Positions 51,508 through 59,957 of a DNA stretch of 64,000 nucleotides are shown piece after piece. The notes under the pieces were generated by a model. That model saw only the letters and a program-made list of their open reading frames with translations. It was not told the DNA's origin and ran no database searches. The DNA is taken from the NCBI GenBank assembly GCA_003574885.1, contig PJFC01000001.1, positions 434,001-498,000 on the forward strand, given 5' to 3'. The translations under genes were made by a program, and so were the position numbers. This stretch comes from Geobacter sp. GTDB taxonomy: Bacteria > Desulfobacterota > Desulfuromonadia > Geobacterales > Geobacteraceae. The stretch's first letter is position 1. Every line of letters starts with the position of its first letter.

Positions 51508-53406
51508 ATGCCGAAACTGACCATCGACAACATGGAAGTGGAGGTCCCTGTCGGGACCACCGTACTGGAGGCCGCGAAGCGAGTGGGGATATGGATCCCC
51601 CATTTCTGCTACCATCCTGCCCTGGGGAGTGTGGGAGCGTGCCGGGTCTGCGCGGTGAAGTGTCTCGACGGTCCGGTGAAGGGAATTCAGATGTCGTGCA
51701 TGCTCCCGGCCCAGGAGGGGATGGTGGTTTCCACCACCGACGCCGAGGCCCAGGAGATGCGCAGTCACGTCATCGAGTGGCTCATGCTCAACCATCCCCA
51801 CGACTGCCCGGTCTGTGACGAGGGGGGGGAGTGTCTGCTCCAGGACTACACAATTGCGGGAGGGCACGGCATCCGCCGCTACGGGGGAAAGAAGCGAACC
51901 CATGTCAACCAGTACCTCGGACCCCACATCGAGCACGAGATGAACCGCTGCATTCAGTGTTACCGCTGTGTCCGCTTCTACCAGGAGTATGCTGGCGGTC
52001 GGGACTTCGGGGTCATGGGGAGTGCCCGGCGGGTCTACTTCGGCCGGTTCACGGAAGGCGATCTGGAATCCCCCTTCGCCGGCAACCTGGTGGATGTCTG
52101 CCCCACGGGGGTATTCACCGACAAGACTGCCCGCTTCCGGGCCCGCTACTGGGACTACGACATGGCCCCGTCGGTCTGCCCCCACTGTTCTCTGGGATGT
52201 GCCATTACACCTGTCGCCCGCTACCGGGAACTGCTCAAGACCATGGGGCGGAGGAATGACGCGGTGAACAGCTGGTTCATCTGCGACCGGGCACGGTTCA
52301 CCAATGCGCGGGTGAACGATCCGGAGCGGCCGCGGGTGCCGCTGGTGGACGGTCAGGAAACCGGTTGGGATGAGGCGCTGGATGCCCTGGTTCTTCGTCT
52401 CGGAGAACTGCTCGACCTCTATGGGGAGGGGAGCGTGGCGGTGGTCGGCTCGCCCCGGTTGGCTCTGGAGGGAAGCGTGCTCCTGCCGATCCTTGCGGCA
52501 TGTGCCGATGCCGGGTTTCTTTCCTACTTTGCCGATGAAGGCGCGGGGGACCGGACGGTAGCGGCGGTCAATCTGCTGACAAAGGAGAACGCCGCCTCCC
52601 AGCCCGATGTGCGGGGTGCTGATGCCGTAGTGATCACGGCGTGCGATCTCCTGACGGAAGGCCCCATGCTGGCGCTGGCTGTGCGCCAGGCGTGGCGGAA
52701 GGGGGCACGGCTCTTCTTGGTGGGGGGTGACGGGGGAGAAGCGCTGGCGAAAACGGTCGGCGTGGAGATCAGCACATTGGATACCCTTGCCGCCGCGCCA
52801 CTCGACCAGTTCAAGCAACCGGTGATCATCTGCGGGACAGCCACAGCGGAGATTGCAACCATCGAAGCCGTAGCTGCGACAGGAACAAAGATCGTCTACA
52901 CTCTCTCCGGCCCCAACGCTTTTGCCGCGGCGCTTCTCTCCCGGGACCACGGCGTCGATTCTCTCGAAGAAGGGATTGCAACGGGCAGGGTGAAGGGGAT
53001 CATCGCTTTTGAGGCCGATATACCGGCGGAACTCCTGGAGGGTGTTCCCTTCGTGGTTGCCGCGGACTGGCTCCCCACCACCGCAGTCCGGCAGGCCCAG
53101 ATCGTTCTTCCCACCACATCATGGGTGGAGATGGACGGTACCTTTGTCAACAACGAGGGAAGGGCCCAGCGGTTCAGGCGGGTGATGCAGCCGGGGCTCC
53201 CCATCAAGGGGCTGGACCCGGCCGGCCATCCCTCCCGGGTCCATCGTGTCATGCCGCCGGGGGGTGACGTCCTTCCGTCCAGGCAGGTAATCGCCGCACT
53301 CATCGAGCGGCTTGGCGGAGAGAAAATCGAAGAACCGTTATGCGGCCGATGGGAGAAGCTGCGCGACCTCGATCCGGAAGGGGAGGGGGTGCTCATCCAT
53401 GACTGA
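51508..53406 (+). CDS. nuoG: NADH-quinone oxidoreductase subunit G
   Basis: A 632-residue iron-sulfur subunit. The N-terminal ferredoxin-like part binds N1b (IPHFCYHPALGSVGACRVC...C). HDCPVCDEGGEC and MNRCIQCYRCVRF supply the N4/N5 region, CPHCSLGC leads into the molybdopterin-oxidoreductase-like domain (about 215-600). Electrons pass through it from NuoF toward NuoB. The ATG at 51508 lies ten bases past the inverted repeat; an in-frame ATG at 51484 is inside the repeat and unlikely. It overlaps nuoH by 8 bases. Confidence 0.93.
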   Translation: MPKLTIDNMEVEVPVGTTVLEAAKRVGIWIPHFCYHPALGSVGACRVCAVKCLDGPVKGIQMSCMLPAQEGMVVSTTDAEAQEMRSHVIEWLMLNHPHDCPVCDEGGECLLQDYTIAGGHGIRRYGGKKRTHVNQYLGPHIEHEMNRCIQCYRCVRFYQEYAGGRDFGVMGSARRVYFGRFTEGDLESPFAGNLVDVCPTGVFTDKTARFRARYWDYDMAPSVCPHCSLGCAITPVARYRELLKTMGRRNDAVNSWFICDRARFTNARVNDPERPRVPLVDGQETGWDEALDALVLRLGELLDLYGEGSVAVVGSPRLALEGSVLLPILAACADAGFLSYFADEGAGDRTVAAVNLLTKENAASQPDVRGADAVVITACDLLTEGPMLALAVRQAWRKGARLFLVGGDGGEALAKTVGVEISTLDTLAAAPLDQFKQPVIICGTATAEIATIEAVAATGTKIVYTLSGPNAFAAALLSRDHGVDSLEEGIATGRVKGIIAFEADIPAELLEGVPFVVAADWLPTTAVRQAQIVLPTTSWVEMDGTFVNNEGRAQRFRRVMQPGLPIKGLDPAGHPSRVHRVMPPGGDVLPSRQVIAALIERLGGEKIEEPLCGRWEKLRDLDPEGEGVLIHD

Positions 53407-54388
53407 CGGCACACTCGACCTGCTGTTACTGGCCGCCAAACTCGGCCTGGTCTTCTTCGTTATCCTGACCCTGGCTGCTTACCTGGTCTTTGCCGAACGG
53501 CGCATCCTTGGCTGGATCCAGGACCGGAAGGGGCCGAACCGGGTCGGGCCGATGGGGCTTCTCCAGCCGCTTGCCGATCTGATAAAGATGCTGACCAAAG
53601 AGGATGTCCGGCCGGCCGGTGCCGACAAGTGGCTCTTCTATCTGGCCCCCGCCATGGCCGCCATCCCGGCCATCCTCATCTTCGCCGTCATCCCCTTCGG
53701 CGCGCCCCTTGAACTCCTGGGACGGAAGCTACCGATGGTGGTGAGCGACCTGAATGTGGGACTTCTCTTCTTCATGGCCCTCTCATCCATCGCGGTTTAC
53801 GGCGTTGCCATCGGCGGCTGGGCCTCCAACTCCAAGTATGCCCTCCTCGGTTCCATCCGCGGCCTGGCGCAGCTCATCTCCTATGAGCTCTCCATGGGAC
53901 TCTCCCTTGTCCCGGTGGTAATGCTCGCCCGTTCCTTCCGTCTCACCGACATCGTCAACGCCCAGGCCGGTGGCTGGTTCATCATCTACCAGCCCGTCGC
54001 CTTCGTCATTTTTCTCGTCAGCATCGCCGCCGAGTGCAAGCGGATACCCTTCGACCTCCCCGAGGCGGAAGGGGAACTGGTGGCCGGCTTCCATGCCGAG
54101 TACTCGGGAATGCGCTTCGGCCTCTTCTTCGTCGGCGAGTACATCAACATCATCGTCCTCGGGGGACTGGCGGCGACCCTCTTCCTCGGCGGCTGGCACG
54201 GCCCCTTTCTTCCCCCCGTCGTCTGGTTTTTCCTGAAGGTCATCGCCTTCGCTTTTTTCTTTATCTGGATGCGCGGCACCCTGCCGCGTCTGAGATATGA
54301 TCAATTAATGCATTTTGGTTGGAAAGTGTTGACGCCCCTTGCATTGCTCAATATACTTGTTACCGGCTGGTGGCTGATGCTCCGTTGA
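53399..54388 (+). CDS. nuoH: NADH-quinone oxidoreductase subunit H
   Basis: A 329-residue membrane subunit with eight helices. AERRILGWIQDRKGPNRVGPMGLLQPLADLIK and FDLPEAEGELVAGFHAEYSGMRFG are the conserved quinone-cavity loops of NuoH/ND1. It connects the peripheral arm to the proton-pumping membrane arm. The ATG at 53399 overlaps the nuoG stop by 8 bases (translational coupling). The next gene, an ankyrin protein, is not a known Complex I component. Confidence 0.95.
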   Translation: MTDGTLDLLLLAAKLGLVFFVILTLAAYLVFAERRILGWIQDRKGPNRVGPMGLLQPLADLIKMLTKEDVRPAGADKWLFYLAPAMAAIPAILIFAVIPFGAPLELLGRKLPMVVSDLNVGLLFFMALSSIAVYGVAIGGWASNSKYALLGSIRGLAQLISYELSMGLSLVPVVMLARSFRLTDIVNAQAGGWFIIYQPVAFVIFLVSIAAECKRIPFDLPEAEGELVAGFHAEYSGMRFGLFFVGEYINIIVLGGLAATLFLGGWHGPFLPPVVWFFLKVIAFAFFFIWMRGTLPRLRYDQLMHFGWKVLTPLALLNILVTGWWLMLR

Positions 54389-54440
54389 AATGTTTCTACC
54401 CATCTCGTGTTGAAGATGTCACCATAAGGAGGACGGGATT

Positions 54441-54911
54441 ATGACAGAGATCGCAACGGGTAGCATGAACAGAAAGGGGGACATTGCTATGCAGAACGTC
54501 AATGTGGTCAACAAGGACGGGCACACAGCTCTGATGGACGCGGCAAAGGAAGGAGACGTTGAAGCAGTCAAGGACCTGCTCCACCGCGGAGCCGAGGTGG
54601 ATGCGAAGAGTTCCAAAGGTAAAACGGCCCTCCACTATGCTGCAGCCAACGGCAAGCTCGATGTTGTCAATCTCCTGATAGCCAGCGGTGCCGATCTGAA
54701 TGCCCGTGACCGGGACTGGCATACTCCCCTGATGCTTGCCGCGATTTATGGATGCAACCACACTGTCCAGTCCCTCCTGAACAACGGGGCCGACGCCAAT
54801 GCCAAGACCCTTGCCGGCACAACCGCCATGGCTTATGCCGAAAACAACGATCACCCCCTTGCCCATGCCCTCTTGAAAAAAGCCCAACGGGCGAAAGAAA
54901 CAACCGCATAG
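54441..54911 (+). CDS. Ankyrin-repeat protein inserted in the nuo locus
   Basis: A 156-residue cytoplasmic protein with three full ankyrin repeats and a fourth partial one: DGHTALMDAAKEGDVEAVKDLL, KGKTALHYAAANGKLDVVNLL, DWHTPLMLAAIYGCNHTVQSLL, AGTTAMAYAENNDHPLA. No other domain is present. Ankyrin repeats mediate protein contacts, so a role in assembly or regulation is possible but unproven. AGGAGG before the ATG at 54441 sets the start. A terminator-like hairpin follows before nuoI. Confidence 0.9.
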   Translation: MTEIATGSMNRKGDIAMQNVNVVNKDGHTALMDAAKEGDVEAVKDLLHRGAEVDAKSSKGKTALHYAAANGKLDVVNLLIASGADLNARDRDWHTPLMLAAIYGCNHTVQSLLNNGADANAKTLAGTTAMAYAENNDHPLAHALLKKAQRAKETTA

Positions 54912-54923
54912 AAGAGTTCCGGA

Positions 54924-54948
54924 AAGGGGCGGGCGATTCCCGCCCCTT
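54924..54948 (+). terminator. Terminator-like hairpin between the ankyrin gene and nuoI
   Basis: AAGGGGCGGG/CCCGCCCCTT, a ten-base stem with loop CGATT, followed by ATTG rather than a full T tract. It may attenuate transcription or stabilise mRNA ends between nuoA-H and nuoI-N. Confidence 0.55.
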
Positions 54949-54974
54949 ATTGCGTCAAGCTCGGAGCATTTCCC

Positions 54975-55505
54975 ATGTCCCTCTTCACCGACATCAAGGC
55001 GCTGGGCGCCGGTTTCTGGACCACCTGGAAACACATGTTCCGCAGACCGGTGACGGTCCAGTACCCGGAAGAAAAACGCGTTCCCTTCCCCCGTTATCGT
55101 GCCCGCATCGTGCTTACCCGCGATCCCGACGGGGGTGAGCGCTGCGTCGCCTGCTACCTCTGCTCCGCCGCCTGTCCCGTTGACTGCATCTCCATGCAGG
55201 CTGCGGAGCGCGACGACGGCCGCCGTTATGCGGCCTGGTTTCGGATCAATTTCTCCCGCTGCATCTTCTGCGGCCTCTGCGCCGAAGCCTGTCCCACCAT
55301 GGCGATCCAGATGACTCCTGACTACGAGATCTGCGAACGGGACATCATGGAGCTGGTCTACGAGAAGGAGGATCTCCTTATCGATGGCTGCGGCAAGGAT
55401 TCCGAGTATAATTTCTACAGGCATGCCGGCATCGGCGTGGTAACCCCGCGGGGAGGGAATCCGGACGAGGAGATGCCGGTGGATGCGCGGGGATTGATGC
55501 CTTGA
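54975..55505 (+). CDS. nuoI: NADH-quinone oxidoreductase subunit I
   Basis: A 176-residue ferredoxin-like subunit with two CxxCxxCxxxCP motifs ([16 protein letters not shown] and [16 protein letters not shown]) for clusters N6a and N6b. It links NuoG to NuoB in electron transfer. The ATG at 54975 fits the family start ([22 protein letters not shown]). It opens the second half of the nuo locus after the ankyrin gene. Confidence 0.95.
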   Translation: MSLFTDIKALGAGFWTTWKHMFRRPVTVQYPEEKRVPFPRYRARIVLTRDPDGGERCVACYLCSAACPVDCISMQAAERDDGRRYAAWFRINFSRCIFCGLCAEACPTMAIQMTPDYEICERDIMELVYEKEDLLIDGCGKDSEYNFYRHAGIGVVTPRGGNPDEEMPVDARGLMP

Positions 55506-55578
55506 AAATCAGTGAATAGCGAAAGAGGAAATGAACATACGGTTCTTTTTACCTTTTACCTTTCACCAGTTACAGACT

Positions 55579-56154
55579 ATGGAACAGTTTCTCTTCTACA
55601 TACTGGCCGCCGTCGCGGTCATCGCCACCATCTTCGCCATCACGGAGAAGCATGCGGTGCATGCCATCGTCTACCTGGTCACCTCTTTCTTTGCCCTGGC
55701 GGTGGTCTTCTATCTCCTCGGCGCGCCGCTGGTGGCGGTGTTCGAGGTGATAATCTATGCCGGCGCAATCATGGTGCTGTTCCTCTTCGTCATCATGATG
55801 CTCGACCTGGGGCATCCGGATAAGGCTGCCCGCCCTGGAGCGCGCGACTGGTGGCCGGCGCTCGTCCTGGGAATGATCATTGCCGGTGCGGTCATCGCTC
55901 TGGCTGCGAACCGCCCGGCGGCTGTGACGGGGGGCGTTCCCGTCATCGGCGTGCGGGAGTTCGGCAGGACCCTGTTCCGGAAATACGGCATCGCCGTGGA
56001 GATCATTTCCATGCAACTGCTGTTCGCGTTAGTCGGAGCATTATACCTTGGAAGGCGGAGAGCCCTACCCCCATCCCCAGCCTCTCTCCCCGAGGGAGAG
56101 GGTTGCCGGAGGCCGAGTGAGGGAAGTCCTGGATGCCGGGAGGAGTCGGGATGA
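55579..56154 (+). CDS. nuoJ: NADH-quinone oxidoreductase subunit J with repeat-derived tail
   Basis: A 191-residue membrane subunit: five helices, with AGAIMVLFLFVIMMLDLG as the conserved helix. The native protein should end near residue 155-158 (VGALYLGRRR). The last ~33 residues (Pro/Ser/Gly/Arg-rich) are encoded by an intergenic-type repeat that has entered the 3' end, extending the frame. The ATG at 55579 starts the conserved N-terminus; earlier in-frame Met codons precede it without family support. It overlaps nuoK by four bases (ATGA). Confidence 0.9.
   Translation: MEQFLFYILAAVAVIATIFAITEKHAVHAIVYLVTSFFALAVVFYLLGAPLVAVFEVIIYAGAIMVLFLFVIMMLDLGHPDKAARPGARDWWPALVLGMIIAGAVIALAANRPAAVTGGVPVIGVREFGRTLFRKYGIAVEIISMQLLFALVGALYLGRRRALPPSPASLPEGEGCRRPSEGSPGCREESG
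56068..56125. repeat. Palindromic repeat forming the 3' end of nuoJ
   Basis: CTCTCCC-CGA-GGGAGAG (56084-56100) within CCCCATCCCCAGCC... and ...GGTTGCCGGAGG. It has the look of an intergenic REP-type repeat (CCCCTCTCCC-type) rather than nuoJ coding sequence. Confidence 0.6.
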
Positions 56155-56459
56155 TCGTCCCCTTGGCCCACGTGCTCATACTCGCCGCTATCCTCTTCGC
56201 CCTGGGGCTCTTGTGCGTCATGGTCTGGCAGTCGAACGTCATCATGCTCCTCATCGGCATCGAGATCATGCTCAATGCCGCCATGCTCGCCTTCGTGGGG
56301 GGGGCAGCGCGGTGGGGAATGGCCGACGGCCAGGTGTTTGCCCTGATGATCATGGCCATGACCTCCGCCGAGGTCTCCCTTGCCCTGGCCCTCGTGGTCT
56401 ACCTGCACCGGCGGAAGAAGACGGTGAACGCCGACGAGTTCAGCGATCTCAAAGGATAA
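56151..56459 (+). CDS. nuoK: NADH-quinone oxidoreductase subunit K
   Basis: A 102-residue membrane subunit with three helices. IGIEIMLNAAMLAF and AEVSLALALVVYLHRRK carry the glutamates used in proton translocation. The ATG at 56151 has GGAGGAGTCGGG upstream, lying in the repeat-derived tail of nuoJ, with a four-base overlap of the stop. It is followed by a 160-bp repeat-filled gap before nuoL. Confidence 0.93.
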   Translation: MIVPLAHVLILAAILFALGLLCVMVWQSNVIMLLIGIEIMLNAAMLAFVGGAARWGMADGQVFALMIMAMTSAEVSLALALVVYLHRRKKTVNADEFSDLKG

Positions 56460-56461
56460 AC

Positions 56462-56590
56462 CTGCCACAGAGCCTCAGAGACACAAAGGAAAAGCGAAAG
56501 GCAATGTGACACGGATCACATCTGAAAAGGCGGATCAAACAATAACCATATGATTTTGATTGTGTTTGATCCGATTTTTCCGCCTGTACC
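56462..56590. repeat. Repeat remnant and inverted repeat between nuoK and nuoL
   Basis: Begins with GCCACAGAG (start of the GCCACAGAG-family end) and then has CGGATCAAACA (56531-56541) and TGTTTGATCCG (56563-56573), a perfect 11-base inverted repeat, inside AGGCGG/CCGCCT outer arms. No reading frame is present. It is probably the scar of another cassette. Confidence 0.6.
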
Positions 56591-56619
56591 GTGTCCCATT
56601 CAAGGTTTTACGGTTCTGA

Positions 56620-58476
56620 ATGAAACTCTACCTCGCCCTCATACTCATTCTCCCCCTTCTGGGGGGTGTGGTGAACGCGGTCTTTGGCCGAAAACTGCCG
56701 CGCCGGCTGGTGGAAGCCCTCGCCTGCGGCGTGGTGTGGGGCGCGCTCGGCTGCACGCTCCTGGCATTTGCCGCTTACCGGGGGCCGATGAAGGTAGAGC
56801 TTGCCTCCTGGCTGTCGGCATTTGATTTCCAGGCGCCGATCACTCTCTACCTGGATCCCCTGTCGCTGGTGATGGTCCTGATGATCACCTTCGTATGCGG
56901 CCTGATCCACGTCTACGCCATAGGCTACATGGCCGGCGACCCCGGCTACGCCCGCTTCTTCGCCCTCCTCAACCTGTTCGTCTTCGCCATGCTCGTGCTG
57001 GTCCTGGCAGAAAACCTGCCGCTCCTCTATCTGGGATGGGAGGGGGTAGGCTTCTGCTCCTACGCCCTCATCGGCTTCTGGTACCGGGAGGAGAAGAACG
57101 CCACCGCCGGCCGCAAGGCGTTCATCGTGACGCGGATCGGCGACACCGCCTTCGGCATCGCCATCGTCTGGATGTTCCAGCTCTTCCACACGGTCTCCAT
57201 CACTGAGCTGAACGGCATGGGGTTCCTCATGCCGGTCGGGGTGATCACCGGCCTCGGCCTGCTCCTCCTGATCGGCGCCATGGGAAAATCGGCCCAACTT
57301 CCCCTCACCGTCTGGCTTCCCGACGCCATGGCCGGTCCCACGCCGGTCTCGGCCCAGATCCACGCCGCCACCATGGTCACCGCCGGGGTCTATCTCCTCG
57401 CCCGGATGTTCCCCCTCATCGGGGCATCGGCCACGGTCCAGGGGGCCATTGCCCTGACGGGCGGTCTCACTGCCTTCTATGCCGCCACCTGTGCCCTTGC
57501 CCAGCGGGACCTGAAACGGGTGCTTGCCTATTCCACCATCAGCCAGATCGGCTACATGATGCTCGGGGTAGGCTGCGGCGCCATTACCGCCGCCACCTTC
57601 CACCTGTTGGTCCACGCCTTCTTCAAGGCGCTCCTCTTCCTCGGTGCCGGCTGTGTGATTACCGCCCTCCACCACGAACAAGATATCTTCCGGATGGGTG
57701 GGTTGCGCACGAGCCTGCCGCGCACCTACTGGCCGTTCCTGGCCGGCGCCCTCTGTCTTGCCGGCATCCCCCTCACCGGCGGATTCTTCAGCAAGGACGC
57801 CATCCTCCTGGCAGCATGGGAGAGAGGTGGCGGTTTCTACGGCGGACTCTATCTCGTGGGGCTCATCACCGCACTCCTCACCTCCATCTACACCTTCCGG
57901 ATGGTCTACCTGGTCTTCGGGGGAGAAGGGGCAAAGCCACATCGTCTGCCAGCAGTCATGGAGCTGACCCTCATCCCTCTCTCTCTACTCGGGCTGTTCG
58001 GCGGTTTCATCAATCTGCCGGAGTATCTGGCGAAGGGATGGCTCGGGGAGTTCCTGATGGCGGCCGGAGCAAAGGTTTCCCACGGTGAGGAAATGGTTTT
58101 CCAGGGAATAGCGGCACTCGTTGCGCTGGCGGGCCTCGCCGTGGCCTATTACCGGTACAGCGTCCACCGTGCCGAACGGCTGACGGCGGCCGAGGTTGAG
58201 CCGGAGGGAGTTACGGCATTCCTCCTCAATGGCTGGTATCTGGATGCCCTCTACCGAATCCTCTTCATCCGTCCCTACGAGGCGCTTTCCCGCTTCCTCT
58301 GGATGCGGATCGACGAGGGGGTCATCGACGATTCTCTCGACCGGCTGGCCGATGGCCTCGGTTGGACTGGCCAGGGGCTCGGCAGCTGGACCACCGGCAG
58401 GGTGTCGCTCTACATCACGAGCTTCGCCGCCGGGCTGGCGCTGATCCTGGGGTGGCTGGCATGGGGAGTGTGGTGA
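56620..58476 (+). CDS. nuoL: NADH-quinone oxidoreductase subunit L
   Basis: A 618-residue antiporter-like subunit with about 15 helices and the long lateral C-terminal helix of NuoL. ENLPLLYLGWEGVGFCSYALIGFWY, KSAQLPLTVWLPDAMAGPTPVSA and QRDLKRVLAYSTISQIGYM are the conserved proton-channel segments. It is the distal proton pump of the membrane arm. ATG at 56620 follows the repeat-rich gap with a weak ribosome site. Its stop overlaps the nuoM start by one base. Confidence 0.95.
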   Translation: MKLYLALILILPLLGGVVNAVFGRKLPRRLVEALACGVVWGALGCTLLAFAAYRGPMKVELASWLSAFDFQAPITLYLDPLSLVMVLMITFVCGLIHVYAIGYMAGDPGYARFFALLNLFVFAMLVLVLAENLPLLYLGWEGVGFCSYALIGFWYREEKNATAGRKAFIVTRIGDTAFGIAIVWMFQLFHTVSITELNGMGFLMPVGVITGLGLLLLIGAMGKSAQLPLTVWLPDAMAGPTPVSAQIHAATMVTAGVYLLARMFPLIGASATVQGAIALTGGLTAFYAATCALAQRDLKRVLAYSTISQIGYMMLGVGCGAITAATFHLLVHAFFKALLFLGAGCVITALHHEQDIFRMGGLRTSLPRTYWPFLAGALCLAGIPLTGGFFSKDAILLAAWERGGGFYGGLYLVGLITALLTSIYTFRMVYLVFGGEGAKPHRLPAVMELTLIPLSLLGLFGGFINLPEYLAKGWLGEFLMAAGAKVSHGEEMVFQGIAALVALAGLAVAYYRYSVHRAERLTAAEVEPEGVTAFLLNGWYLDALYRILFIRPYEALSRFLWMRIDEGVIDDSLDRLADGLGWTGQGLGSWTTGRVSLYITSFAAGLALILGWLAWGVW

Positions 58477-59957
58477 TGGCCTCGTACGCCCTCCTCACTA
58501 TACTCATCTTTCTTCCCCTGGCCGGTGCTCTGGCCCTGATGGCATTCTGGCGTCGTGACCGGTGGGCGAAGGGGATCGCCGTCGGGTTCGCCGGCGTGGA
58601 ACTGGTGCTGGCGGCGTGGCTCCTCGTGTCGTCGCCGACGGGGACGACCCGGCTCCCCGGCTTTTTCCTGCTGGAGGACTTTCCCTGGATCGAACGGTTC
58701 GGCATCCGCTACACCCTGGGGATGGACGGGATCAGCCTGCTTCTGGTCGTACTCACCGCCTTCATCACACTCCTGGCCATGCTCGTTTCCTGGCGGGGGA
58801 TAAGGGAGCGGGTGCCGCTCCACTACCTCATGCTCCTCGTCATGGAGAGCGGGATCATGGGGGTCTTCCTGTCGCTGGACCTGTTTCTCTTCTACCTCTT
58901 CTGGGAAGTGATGCTGATCCCCATGTTCTTCCTCATCGGCATCTGGGGGCACGGCCGGCGCATCTACTCGGCGGTCAAGTTCTTCATCTACACCATGGCC
59001 GGCTCACTTCTCATGCTCCTGGCCATTATCGGCATCTACCTCATCCACGGAGCCCAGCGGGGTAATTACACCTTTGCCCTCCATGAGCTGATCGGCACCA
59101 CCCTGGATCCCGGCACCGCCCTCTGGCTCTTTACCGCCTTTCTCCTTGCCTTTGCCATCAAGGTGCCGGTCTTCCCGCTCCACACCTGGCTTCCCGATGC
59201 CCATACCGACGCCCCCACTGCCGGCAGCGTGATCCTGGCGGGGCTGCTCCTGAAGACCGGCGCTTACGGTCTGATCCGCTTCGGCTACCCCCTGTTCCCC
59301 ACGGCGGCGGCGACGGTAACCCCGCTCCTTATTACGCTGGCTGTCGGCGGCATCGTCTACGGTTCCTGGGTCGCCTACGCCCAGGAGGACATGAAGCGGC
59401 TTGTCGCCTACTCCAGCGTCGGCCACATGGGATTCGTAGCCCTTGGCATTGCCGTCTGGTCCCCCGTGGCGCTTTCCGGCGCCGTGCTCCAGATGGTGAA
59501 CCACGGCATAACCACCGGCGCCCTCTTCGCCTTGGTGGGGATGCTGGACGAGCGGACCGACACGCGGGAGATTGCTGCCTACGGCGGGGTGTGGGGGAAG
59601 GCACCGATGCTTGCCTTCTTCTTTCTCCTCTTCTCCATGGCGTCGGCGGGACTGCCAGGGCTCAACAACTTCGTGGGGGAATTCCTCATCCTGGCCGGCG
59701 CCTTCCGTGTCACCCCGCTGGCCGTGGTGATCGCCTTCGTGGGCATCGTCCTGCCCCTCATCTACACAGTTCGTCTGGTGCAGCAGGTGCTGTTCGTTGA
59801 AGAGCGCCGCCCCTTGATACTCCCCGATCTCTCGCTTCGGGAAGGGATGGTCTTGTCGGTACTGGCGTTGACAGCCATCTGCCTGGGTGTCCACCCGGCG
59901 CCGCTGCTCGACCTGCTCAAGGTGCCGGTAGCGCTGCTGACGGGGGGGATGCCATGA
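58476..59957 (+). CDS. nuoM: NADH-quinone oxidoreductase subunit M
   Basis: A 493-residue antiporter-like subunit with 14 helices. GMDGISLLLVVLTAFITLLAML, FWEVMLIPMFFLIGIWG and KVPVFPLHTWLPDAHTDAPTAGSVILAGLLLKTGAYGL are the hallmark segments. The ATG at 58476 (TGATG junction with nuoL) is preferred over an in-frame ATG at 58461. nuoN overlaps its end by four bases. Confidence 0.95.
   Translation: MASYALLTILIFLPLAGALALMAFWRRDRWAKGIAVGFAGVELVLAAWLLVSSPTGTTRLPGFFLLEDFPWIERFGIRYTLGMDGISLLLVVLTAFITLLAMLVSWRGIRERVPLHYLMLLVMESGIMGVFLSLDLFLFYLFWEVMLIPMFFLIGIWGHGRRIYSAVKFFIYTMAGSLLMLLAIIGIYLIHGAQRGNYTFALHELIGTTLDPGTALWLFTAFLLAFAIKVPVFPLHTWLPDAHTDAPTAGSVILAGLLLKTGAYGLIRFGYPLFPTAAATVTPLLITLAVGGIVYGSWVAYAQEDMKRLVAYSSVGHMGFVALGIAVWSPVALSGAVLQMVNHGITTGALFALVGMLDERTDTREIAAYGGVWGKAPMLAFFFLLFSMASAGLPGLNNFVGEFLILAGAFRVTPLAVVIAFVGIVLPLIYTVRLVQQVLFVEERRPLILPDLSLREGMVLSVLALTAICLGVHPAPLLDLLKVPVALLTGGMP

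Noticed and set aside
51502-52950. 482-codon antisense frame over nuoG
   Set aside because: Same explanation: high-GC third-position shadow of a recognised gene.
56608-57942. 444-codon antisense frame over nuoL
   Set aside because: A composition shadow of a membrane gene; the translation is low-complexity Gly/Glu/His-rich with no domain.
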